Assembly: GCA_963995525.1 (NCBI GenBank)
Contig: OZ023206.1
Span: forward strand, 26,825,978-26,889,977
Reading direction: 5' to 3'
DNA from: Escarpia spicata
Taxonomy: Eukaryota > Annelida > Polychaeta > Sabellida > Siboglinidae
Length of the DNA: 64,000 bases
The translations under genes and the position numbers were made by a program. Position 1 is the stretch's first letter, and every line of letters starts with the position of its first letter. Positions 36,601 through 64,000 of the stretch are shown here, piece after piece. Below the pieces are notes generated by a model. The model had not been told where the DNA came from, made no database searches, and was given only the letters and a program-made list of their open reading frames with translations.

Positions 36601-37459
36601 CCGCCGATGTCATGATCCGAGAGAGCGGAGATCGAGTGCTGAAGCTACGGCTCAGCCACACCGAATTTAATTTAATCACTGGATATTTCTCTAAAAGAGA
36701 ATTCATGCACTTGACGTGTATTGTTTTGAAAGGGGATTTGCAAATGGAGGGGTTCCTTCGAACCCCGAACCCGACCCCAAACATTAGGCTTAATCGTGTG
36801 CATACTTATACATTCCCTACGTGGCAGCACGGTTTCTAGTAATCGTGAGACGTTGCGCCATCTGGTGAACCGCGTAGTCAACAACGGCTTCAACAAAAAC
36901 GCGTTGTTTTGAGTTTTGAGTATGCTTGCTCCGCATAGCCCTTCCAGAGGCTAACAACGGAGTGTATGTGGAGCTGTGCGCATTGTAGTGGGTGCATCAA
37001 CTTGAAGTAAATAACAAACACAAACAGAATAGTGCAATAGAAGCATGAATATAGTTAAAAACAATAATCCATTTATTTAAATAAAATATGTTTAGGGCTC
37101 CCCAGGGGTGGGCTACAGCCACTAAATGAACGATGCTCACAACTTGTTGAAGGGATGAAGTGAACATACTAGGATACTTGTAGGCGTTTGGTGGGCAATC
37201 AAAACAAACATTAGGTAGATTTTCATGTTTCAAACAAACAGTCAAGAACAGTAGGCCTAACTACTCTTCATGAACTGTTGAAACATCATTTGTAACCATC
37301 ATTTGTTTTACCAATATAATGTGTCTTACCAATTTTATTTCTGGCATTCCAATGTGTACCTAAAGGAAAATTTCCGTTTTTAATGCTATGTTTTAAACGG
37401 ACAATAATCTTGAATCTTGAAAAGTAACAGTTGTGTGTAGGCCTACAAGAAAATATTAT
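36601..37459. other. No gene seen
   Basis: Short frames only. Confidence 0.4.
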
Positions 37460-37660
37460 AAAGTAAAACCTTGCATTACGCTCACCTCAGTAATACAGCC
37501 ATCTCGCAAAAAAGGTCACCGTAGGACAGAGTCCCAAATAATTTTTTAAATAGTAAAGTAGGAAATTAATCCTGCTAATACGGTCGCCTCGTCATTCGGG
37601 CCACTTTTGCCCAGCCCCGAGGGTGACATTAATAATGAGGTTCATTGTATTAATTTAGAC
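37460..37660. mobile_element. Possible pogo/Tigger-like MITE fragment
   Basis: The left part (aaccttgcattacgctcacctcagtaata) and the right part read in reverse (aacctcattattaatgtcacc...) resemble each other, and the interior has aatacggtcgcctcgtcattcgg. This layout is common in pogo-type MITEs. Ends are not exact. Confidence 0.3.
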
Positions 37661-37756
37661 TTTTTGTGAACCGCCAACATAATAATGTAAATGGATTTGT
37701 GACGTTGTTGAGTTTTTACTACGAACAACAACAACAGTTATTACTAGTACCATTGG

Positions 37757-37837
37757 TATTACTACTACTACTACTACTACTACAATAACTACTATTACTA
37801 CTGCCACTGCCACTACTACTATTGCTACTACTACTAT

Positions 37838-37872
<35 letters not shown>

Positions 37873-37873
37873 T

Positions 37874-37908
<35 letters not shown>

Positions 37909-37909
37909 T

Positions 37910-37959
<50 letters not shown>

Positions 37960-37960
37960 T

Positions 37961-38006
<46 letters not shown>
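37757..38006. repeat. (CTA)n trinucleotide array
   Basis: About 250 bp of CTA/TAC with scattered ATT interruptions, about 0.5 kb upstream of the gene C start codon. The long leucine frame across it is a by-product of the repeat. Confidence 0.95.
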
Positions 38007-38007
<1 letters not shown>

Positions 38008-38355
38008 TGGTGAGTGAGATTTTACATTTTCAGTCAACCGGAGCGGGAACTCCCGTGGACGTGGTGTAATATTACACGCAACACCGCCAGTGTCAACACA
38101 ACGCGCTCGTGCACGTCGGTTGCCATGCCGACGGCGTACACATATCGGTGGGACGTAAGCGCTTTGGCTGTAGTATCGCTCACTATTTAAATCACTGTGT
38201 AAACTTGCAATATCGCAACGCTGAAACCGGAGTTCACTGGAGCGTGTCAGACGACCGCTCAGTGTGATAACACGATGGCGATTTTGAAGGCTCCGCAAGA
38301 AGGCTCGTTGAACTGACTTTTTAAACATCTGCATAGGCCAGTAGCCCGGTGGCAT
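38002..38355 (-). other. Unassigned open frame upstream of gene C
   Basis: 117 codons on the minus strand in a CpG-richer stretch 180 bp before the gene C start codon. Arginine-rich, no recognisable domain or signal peptide. It could be the first exon of a divergent gene sharing the promoter, but the stretch may simply be open because it is GC-rich. Confidence 0.2.
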
Positions 38356-38534
38356 TGAGTGATTCGACCGTGCCTGTAGTGCGGGTCTGTGTAACTCAGT
38401 GTTACTATTCGCGTCTCGCTATCCGGACAAGTTATCAAGCCAGACCGCTTCGCATTGGTCGAGCCGCGGTGCTAGTTATTCAAAGTTCATAAGACACCGC
38501 TGCGATTTTTTATTAATTATTTAATACATAAATA

Positions 38535-56288
<17,754 letters not shown>

Positions 56289-56652
56289 GAGGGAGAGAGA
56301 GAGAGAGAGTGAGAGAGTGTGTTGTTTTTATATCTGAAAAAGCCTATCGAAGCAATTAGCAATTGCATTAATTTTAAAATTTGCATTTGACATCCAATGA
56401 AATTACATGCTTTGTTAAAAATATCGCTCTAGAGTAAATACTTCCATAAACTATTGGTGGGGATATTGCTCGAAGTCAAAAAGTTTCGATAGAATGATCC
56501 TTCTTTTGCCACTTCAAAGCCTTCTTTGGATTAATTATTTAGACGTTTCTACACACACACATTCTTCAACGCCTATGTTATAATGTTAGTAGTATATATT
56601 TTATAGTACAGTGTAGTAGGTACAAATCGTGGTACGCTTTTTTTTAGGAATT

Positions 56653-56850
56653 CCATGTCAAAAGATAGGGAGGAAATTCAATAAAACAGGGTATTATGGA
56701 TCAAAATATCCATCGATTTTTAGACTTCCAGTACAGTAATTCCCTATCTTTTAACATGGGAGAAAATTGTGAAAATGAAAACACCCTCCTACGGAAATAA
56801 CATAGCTCAAATGGATGTTTTTTCCAGTAATTCCTATCTTTTAACATGTA
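56653..56850. repeat. Inverted repeat around ccctatcttttaacatgg
   Basis: ccatgtcaaaagataggga at 56653-56671 is the inverted partner of tccctatcttttaacatgg at 56741-56759 (one mismatch). A third copy, ttcctatcttttaacatgta, lies at 56831-56850. Likely a small palindromic element. Confidence 0.6.
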
Positions 56851-59159
56851 CAATTTCAATGTAGCGTTTATACATTTTTTTCACTTTTCACACGTTTCTG
56901 TATTTTTTAAATACTTTTTAGTTACGATAACAAAATATACCGAACAGCATTTGAACCTGTCACACACGACACTCGTTGACCCGTAGGCCGGGGCTCCGCC
57001 AAGGATCGAGCGATTGTATGACTGATGACGATGTGACTAAAATATGGTGTTATAATAAGGCGTAATTAATAATAAACGCATTATAAATTCAACGGGTGCC
57101 TGTTTATCTGATGTATTGTATACGAAATGTAGAATGCATGTAGGATGATGTCATACCAGAACCTTCCTTGAACTGGTATTCTCTGTGCAAGTCTGAACTT
57201 GTGTAGAACCGACACCCTAACTCTAACCCTAGCCCTAGACCTAGTCTAAACCTAGTGAAACAAGGTCTCAGACTCAGTTCTTAGTGTCACTTAGGTCTAT
57301 GACCTTCCCATCACCCTAATTCTGGTTACCACAGAGCTTTACCCCGAGTCTATGTATTCACTTTCCAATTCTTTGCTATATACGTGAATTAAATGACTAT
57401 AGTATAGTATATACCGGTGCGAGCAATAACCGTTGGCGTTGCCGTTGTCCAATCGTTTGTTTCTGTTGTTACTAAAAGTTCTTCCGTAACTTATTTACGT
57501 GATAAATTTCGAACACATATTCCGTCCAATTTCTACAAACAAACTTTTATAAAACTTGTTTTGAGTGAAGTACTTACAAAAATTCACCAGCGAAATCTGA
57601 ATCTCGTCGGAGTCTACGTCTAAGTCTAAGACACTTGCGGCAAAAACCTTAGGACGTTGGGTCCTACGGCTACACACGTAATGTAAATACTTTTGCGTTT
57701 TACGTAAATCATTTCTATTTCGTGTAGTATTTTAACATTCACCAAGAACTTTAGAACACAACATTCCAGTACCATAAATTTTGACCAGTCCCGGATTTTT
57801 TTAATTATCAATATACTTTTGTAATCTTAAACGTTTTCAATCCAATCTTTTTGGGTGAATAATACTAAAAATAATAACCTGGCATCGACAAGCGAAAGGG
57901 GACACAAATAAACATTAAACTTTGATTATAATATTTCTGTATCTTTCGATAGTACATAGACAATAACTTATAGGTATAACCTATAATACATATTTGTTCA
58001 CAGTTAGAAATTTACTAAATTTACTTTAACGCCTAGATTTGTAACTAACTTCATAGACGTTAATTAAACGACTATAATTATAACGGCGCTGGCAGTAATC
58101 GCCATTTCACAGTGGACATTTACTACATGTAGCGTAATTTTAATGTAGGATTAAATATAATTCATCGTTATGGTGAACGGTATATGAGCATAATGACCAC
58201 CCAGACAGGGTGCAACAGTATTTATATAGTTCACTATATTGGCGGTCAAGCGCACAAATCCATCTTGTATTGAACAAACAGACAAACTGCTTTATTAGAC
58301 AATTGCGCGACCGAGGACATTAATTCAACTGCAGTGATTAAAGACTGGTTGATTATTTTACTAGTGTTAAACTAACAGCCGACAGCTGGGTCAGAGTGGA
58401 CTTCCTATATAGACAGAGTAGCAACAACTCACAAAACCATAAACGGTATTTAGCAACAATCACGGTCAATTAGTTCCCTTTTAGTCTATTATGCCCTATA
58501 GTTTTACAGTTAGAAATTGAACATGTTTGCATATTGAACGTATTGACTTGTGCCCCTTATGTAATTTTTTTATAGTCTTACCTATCATTCATGTCATAGT
58601 TTGACCTATTGGCTTAGCCAGAAACACCACTTAGTGACTTTATGTGTCAGTTTGGAAGTGACCAGTTCGTATAAGTAACACTTTTCCTCATCGAAAAGTG
58701 GACGCCGCCATGAGACATAGGTGACTTCCGGCGCCACCCAACGGACACCAATGTAACTATTTAGAGAAACGCCATCTACCGCGAATGCCCGATGCCTATT
58801 CGTCGGCACACTTCCGGGAATGGTAGAACCGTAGAAGCCGCCATTACAGTCACATGCCTTCAGATGTAACGGCACTTCCGTGTGTTTCATTGCGCGTGCA
58901 TGAATATTCATTATACTCCCGCTGCATATTTAATCACTCATGCGGTAGCAAGCTAAAAATGATTCGCTTAAACACAATTATTTATCGGCTTTTCACGCAT
59001 ATATCTCCCAAATTATGCATAAACATGTAAGACATAAGTAGCAGAGAAAGTAGTTATGGGAAATTATTACGTTTTGATACAGTACATCTCAAATGTATAT
59101 TAGCTTACAAACAATCGCTTTAATGTCAAGGTCCGATTGAATCTGACTTAGCGAGGTTT
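56851..59159. other. No gene seen
   Basis: Includes a degenerate CCCTAA-like run (57217-57255). A minus-strand frame of 101 codons at 58606-58911 in a locally GC-richer stretch has no recognised domain. Confidence 0.4.
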
Positions 59160-59228
59160 ATTGTAGTTGATGGGAAGGCTTCAACTGGAAATCAGTTTTG
59201 AGTGGGGTGGTACAGGGATCAGTACTGT
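59160..59228 (+). pseudogene. 70-bp fragment of CR1 reverse transcriptase
   Basis: gtagttgatgggaaggcttc, ctggaaatcagttttgagtg and acagggatcagtact match the RT part around VVVDGEASNWK...GVPQGSVLG. Ends on both sides are abrupt. Confidence 0.75.
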
Positions 59229-60441
59229 TGGAGTCTGAAGCAAAAATAAAGTAGATTTTCTTTAAAACCCGGGGGATTTTCGTCTTCACCGAAAATCCGG
59301 GAGATTTTATTCTTTTCCGGGAGTTCGGGAGATTCACAACAAATCCGGAAGACTGCGTGAAAATCTGGGAGGGTCTGCCGGTATATTGTCGAATGCGGGT
59401 ATGAATAATGTGCAGAAAAAGGTACCAAACACTATTTGAGCATCTTTCTCCCTGTAGTACTGGGCAAGGCTGATTTCGATGCGGGTCCTCACTTGTGTTT
59501 TCTTTCTTTTCTTTTCCCGTGACTGTGACTTCCCTCTCCACGACCCGTCTCCACTCCCCTTATCTCTCCGATCTCAGTTGTGGTTTTACACTTTTCCTTC
59601 TTTCTTCCGCGTTGAGAGCATCCACTCTCTTGAGCTTCAGAGGCTTTCCCATTCCACTAGTGATAGCAAAGCTGCTGGGTCTGATGCACGGACGATGAAT
59701 AATTCTTTGTAAACTCGAGTGAACGGGTTTTGGCTGGTCTGGGGTGTACACGAAGAATAGCCAGAATACGCGATGCCGACTCGACTAACTACTCAATCAC
59801 GAGCGAAGGCTCCATTTGATCACGCACCTCGATTCTCGACAAACCATTAACCAATAACACCGCGGCAATTGTTGCATATTGCCAATAAATCGGTGCTGTT
59901 AATGACAACGAAATATTGAACGTACAAAGAAGGATGGAGAAAATTTTCCTCCCATCCACGAAGTCCTGGGACAAAGTTGAGGAAAGCCCCTTGCCCCTCT
60001 CGCGTTGATATGGGGGCCGTGCACATATTCTATATTTTTCAGGATGCGGTTTGATCCACAGAAATGCTTGAAAAGGTTAATCAGATTGGTAGGTCCACAT
60101 GATTTATCCTGTTGGTTTTAATAGTCTTTCTTTCGTACGTTTCGACGGCTTTCAGTTGAATTCTTCAAACTAAATCAAACATGGAGCGTTGAAAACAACG
60201 AGTAAAAGAAAAAGACGCAGACTACGCGATTGGTCTATAGAACAACTTTAGAACTGGAACTGAAATTACTGAATGAATAGTATAAAATTGATATGAGAAC
60301 GTGTTAATTTTCACAGAGGATTATAAATGGATGCAACACTTTTAATATTTTCGGATTGTTTTGTTTTGGATAACATTTACAAAATGTAGTTATGTTTTGT
60401 CAGGTAAAATCTTCATAAAACGATTGTTAATAGGGAAACTC
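59229..60441. other. No gene seen
   Basis: 59270-59370 has tccgggaga repeats. A minus-strand frame at 59560-59751 (S-G-M-G-K-P-L-K-L-K-R) is unrecognised. Confidence 0.35.
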
Positions 60442-60630
60442 TGCAAGCGTGACCTGGAATCCTGCGACATCAGCTCTGAAGACTGGGAGGCAGTGGCCGA
60501 AAATCGCACTGCTTGGCGTCAGACTCTATACTGAGGCACTGGACAGGCTGACGCCAAGATACACCAGTATGCAACTGAGAAGAGGATGCGACGCAAACAA
60601 CAAGCAGTACTACCACTGTTGGACTGCATA
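60442..60630 (+). pseudogene. C-terminal fragment of a non-LTR retrotransposon
   Basis: A plus-strand frame reads CKRDLESCDIS, then WEAVAENRTAWRQTLY, a stop, then a basic EKRMRRKQQ tail. The C-K-.-D-L....I....W...A.-R..-W segment is typical of the end of RTE/Jockey-like ORF2 proteins. The remainder is missing. Confidence 0.65.
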
Positions 60631-61837
60631 GCAATAACGGCTGCCAAATTTCCAGAAACTGACAACAGGGCGCATATGCATCGTCTCTCGAAGTTAACCT
60701 CTGCATACTACTACTATTCAAATAACCATAACGATAGAAGCAGGTGCCGCATGCAACGTTATATCATAGGTATGCTATTTTGTTAAATTTAACTGATCAT
60801 CTTAAACGAATATGATAGAGGAATTGTTGAAAGCGTCCTAACATATGGAGCAAAACCTTAAAGGAAATAAAAATAAGGCATTAGCTAAAATCCTTTATCC
60901 ATGTGTACACAAAGTTTAACATCGTATATAACATTTGCCAACATTAAACAAATACAGAAAAATACATTTGTAGCATAAATTCTTAGCTGGATACAATATA
61001 TATTTGCTATGTGTGTTTACTGGTGTAGATTATCTCCCGTTGGTTGCATTCGATATAATTATTCTGAAAACGAGCCCAACTTCGGCGAAACCTAGTCGAC
61101 TTGTAGGCCCATTCGCATTCGTTGTTTTGAATAAAATTCAATTCAATGTGGAACCGTAAGATAACTGCTTGTTCCTCTATGATGACTAGTGTTTGTATTA
61201 CGTCGGAATATTGCACAATAACTCATTCGGACGCTCGTTTCGACCCAAAAGCTATAGTTGTAAACATGCTCTGAATGCATGGAAAGAGTCGGCCTGTTGC
61301 GAGTTTGAGTCACATCTCGGCATCCCGAAAAGCGCACCAAAAATATGCATATTCGAAAATGTCCGGATGCACAGCATAAAATGTGGAATTTCTAATTTAT
61401 AAATTTTTATTAATTTTTTGCTTGGTGGACGTGGAAATAGATAGCAGGATGTAATATAACATGAATTCAAGCAATAGGTGTATTTATTCCCTTTAAAGCA
61501 GGCATGGCGACTGGATGGATGCTAACAGTGACTAGGACATAACGCAATCAACATCTCCTGCACTCAACACAAAATGAAAAGGACATTTTCGCATGAAAAC
61601 GCCACATATTTTAAAGACAATCAGCCCCATTTGCACGCCACTCTTCCATAGAAGTAACGAAGTGGCGAGAGAGCTGTTGCCCTTCCTTTTCCCTAACTAC
61701 GAGCTCATCCACCCGATGTGCTCTTTAAATTAAATCTCGCTCCTTAACAGTGGTTTTGTCTATATTGAAACCTCTCAAGACTGGGATGTTCTACTGGGAC
61801 ACTTTCGCCATTTATAAAACTCCTACAATATAGGACG
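60631..61837. other. No gene seen
   Basis: AT-rich; short frames only. The right edge may be the 3' part of the RTE-like element that follows. Confidence 0.35.
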
Positions 61838-62287
61838 TTACCTTACTGATACGACTCCCGACTTCTGTTGATAATATCGCCACCCCTCCTCCTTGCATGC
61901 TTTTGCGCTCAGGTATCTATATATCTCTACTTCATTCAGTTGTTGGTCATCAATCTGTATTCTGTCGTTGTATTTGCTGTTTATCCTCAATACTTCAGTT
62001 TCCTTTTTATTGATTTTTAGGCCGGTTTGTGATGAAAATGCATTCAGCTTTGTTGCCTTTGCTTGTATGTGTCTGTAATTTGATGACATATGCGCAATGT
62101 CATCTGCGAAGTCCAAATCTTCAAATTTTGACTTGAATCTCCATTTTATCCCTGCGTTGTTTTCTTCAGTTGTGTTCCTCATTATCCAGTCGATTACCAT
62201 CAAGAACAGAAATCCGGACATTACGTCTCCTTGCTTAACTGCAGTTTTTATCTTGACCCACTCAGATTGTTCATCTTCATCTAACAC
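61838..62287 (-). pseudogene. RTE-like reverse transcriptase, palm fragment
   Basis: 149 open codons with V-K-Q-G-D-V-M-S-G-F-L-F, D-F-A-D-D-I and G-L-K-I-N motifs. Frame lost after YLSAKACKEEG, where an adjacent frame continues with GGGDIINR. Confidence 0.8.
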
Positions 62288-63790
62288 TGCACATTCACTG
62301 TCCTCCTACAAAATCTGGACAATTATGATTATCCTGTGTGGGATTCCGTAGCTCGCCATGATTTCCCAAATGCCCTCTTGGTGCACGGATTCAAATGTCT
62401 TTTCGACGTCTACAAAAGTTACGTATAGCGTTGTTTGCCATTCCACTACCTGTTCTACTACGTTTCGAAGGATGAATATCTGCTCAACTGTGCTTCGGCC
62501 TCTCCTGAAACCTGCTTGTTAATCTCTCAACTTGTTGTCAACTTCATCTCTTATTCTGTCTATTATCACTCTTCCGAACACTTTACTGGGGACAGATGTT
62601 AGAGTAATTCCTCTCCAATTTCCGCACTCTGTAAGGTTACCTTTCAATCAGTCCCTGTTTCCACGTCTTTGGTACTTTTTCTTATTCCCAAATTGTTTTG
62701 AATAACCTTAGAAGCCAAGTCTCTGTTGTCGCTTTCAACAATTCTGCTGTAATGCCATCTTTACCTCCGGCTTTCCCAATTTTTAGCTTCCTCAGTTCTG
62801 TCCTAATCTCTGTTTTTGTTATAGAGTATGTGCTGATTTGGATCATTGCTCCTCCCATCTTACCCGCCTGGCTGGTCCTTCAGTTATTAGGTTTCCAGGT
62901 TTGTCTTTTTCTGCATTCGCTGTCTTGTGTTTGTCGTTACTAAGTGTCATTGTGATGTTATAGACTTCTTTCATCCTTCCATTCCCGGCTGCTTTCTCTG
63001 CTTCTGCGGCCAGGTTGTCTACCCATTTTCTTTTATCTTGTCTCATGCTTTTCTTTACGTCTTTGTCTTTTTGTTGATACTTATCCTTGTAGCTCTGCTT
63101 TATCCTTTCTGACTTTGCTTGTTCTATGTTGTTCGTTAGCTCTTTCTTGCCATTTTCTCTCAACAATGTCATTATCTGTCTCGTCGTAGTCCTGTAGTAC
63201 ATCATATCTGTTCCGTAGCTTCAATGGGAATTGCATTTTTATGGTTGGTTGTTGTAGCTTGATTGTGTCGAATTTCTTTCTGTTCTCACTGGTCTTTTGC
63301 TTCCTCTTTAGCTTCAGCCTGATCTTCGATGGCACTAACTGGTGGTCATTCGCAATGTCTGCTTCCCTCATCACTCTGGTGTCCATAACTGATATTCTGT
63401 GCTGCCTGCACATTAGCACATGGTCAATTTGGTTTTTGGTTCACCTTCCTGGAGATGTCCATGTCTGCTTATGGATGAGGCGATGTGGAAATAGCTGCTT
63501 TTTTTCTCATCATTATTGACACTCCATGTTTGTGTAGGTTGTCTCCTCTCCCAAAGAAAGTAACATTCTCTCCAGTGCTTAACTTACTTGACTTTTCCAT
63601 GTCCTGTCCATCTGCATTCGTTAATGCCCATGACATCGATTTTGTATTTATCCATTTATTGTGCACGTTGTGCTGAATTACCTATTGAATATAGCGTTCT
63701 CACGTTCCAACATCCTATATTTACAGTTTTCTTTGGTCTGGTCAGCGACGCTGTCGGCTGCCGAACGTCCGATTGGCTTTGATCCGGAGA
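61838..63790 (-). mobile_element. RTE-like non-LTR retrotransposon, decayed
   Basis: Minus-strand order from the 5' side: endonuclease start NIGCWNVRTLYSIGN (near 63740), YKIDVMGINECRWTG (near 63640), a linker with K-R-K-W, then RT pieces. These include QAGFRRGRSTVEQIF (near 62500), SYGIPHRI.I (near 62340), TAVKQGDVMSGFLFLMVIDW and DLDFADDIAHMSS (62287-62080) and LKINKKETEVLRIN. The LDFADD box is intact. Multiple stops and shifts interrupt it (for example near 63650, 62840 and 62520), and the C-terminus after CKEEG is missing. Confidence 0.8.
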
Positions 63791-64000
63791 TGTCATACAC
63801 TTATTTAACTGTCCCTCAGCAGTAGATAAAATGTTTGGGTTTTCCGTCCCCTAGTCATAGCCTCGTGGTCTGTATACCAATGCAGAACAATACTGTAACA
63901 TGTTTAACATGTTTTAGTAATGAAATGCTAAAGCTGACTAGCCCTTACATAGTTCATCGATTCTCTCGATCGTGCTGATCACCAAACCGGTATCATAAAC
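63791..64000. other. No gene seen
   Basis: Presumed flank of the RTE-like element. Confidence 0.4.

Noticed and set aside
37822..38013. Poly-leucine frame
   Set aside because: Direct product of the (CTA)n array.
57217..57255. Telomere-like CCCTAA repeat
   Set aside because: Only a few degenerate units; not enough for an interstitial telomere.
58606..58911. Minus-strand 101-codon frame as a gene
   Set aside because: No domain, no splice sites I could trust, no homologue recalled; only mentioned as unassigned.

Overview
The window reads as animal nuclear DNA. Genes are split by GT-AG introns, dispersed non-LTR retrotransposons (CR1-, RTE-like), a tRNA-derived SINE, hAT-like elements and long (GT)n/(CTA)n microsatellites fill most of the space, and bacterial-style operons are absent. 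The mix of CR1 elements with an esterase ORF1, a THAP-type transposase remnant and PCED1-type genes would suit a marine invertebrate such as a lancelet, but the species is an inference I could not test.

Three host protein-coding genes can be assembled exon by exon. Two are paralogous PC-esterase (PCED1/FAM113-like SGNH hydrolase) genes, PCED1-A at 12572-17446 (+) and PCED1-B at 23371-28497 (-). They lie tail to tail and share identical lengths for the first four coding exons (76, 80, 224, 156 nt). The third, gene C at 38535-53240 (+), has five coding exons giving 235 residues. I do not recognise its product.

Layout: 1-3565 holds an 87-bp minisatellite and the 3' end of an LTR retrotransposon whose LTR carries four TATA-containing tandem units. 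4257-8049 holds a methionine-less retroelement-like fragment and a decayed minus-strand THAP-type transposase gene facing a plus-strand P2X7-C-type (ballast) exon; the two overlap at their stop codons. 8392-9703 is a 5'-truncated CR1. 9.7-12.5 kb is repeat-rich. 12.5-28.5 kb is the PCED1 pair with elements in introns and between the genes. 32059-35315 is a second truncated CR1 (-). 35.3-38.5 kb holds short repeats and a (CTA)n tract in front of gene C. Introns of gene C hold SINEs, minisatellites and, about 40 nt after exon 4, a nearly intact antisense CR1 (47935 to beyond 52132). After gene C (53241-64000) I find microsatellites, small retroelement fragments and a decayed RTE-like element at 61838-63790.

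The observation I rate highest is in the CR1 elements: ORF1 (zinc-finger plus SGNH esterase) ends in a perfect TTTAAAC heptamer in the slippage phase, immediately followed by its TAG stop. ORF2 (endonuclease plus reverse transcriptase) lies in the -1 frame across this point and has no ATG upstream of its first conserved endonuclease motif. The heptamer and stop are identical in both copies that reach this point. This suggests programmed -1 frameshifting producing an esterase-endonuclease-RT fusion.
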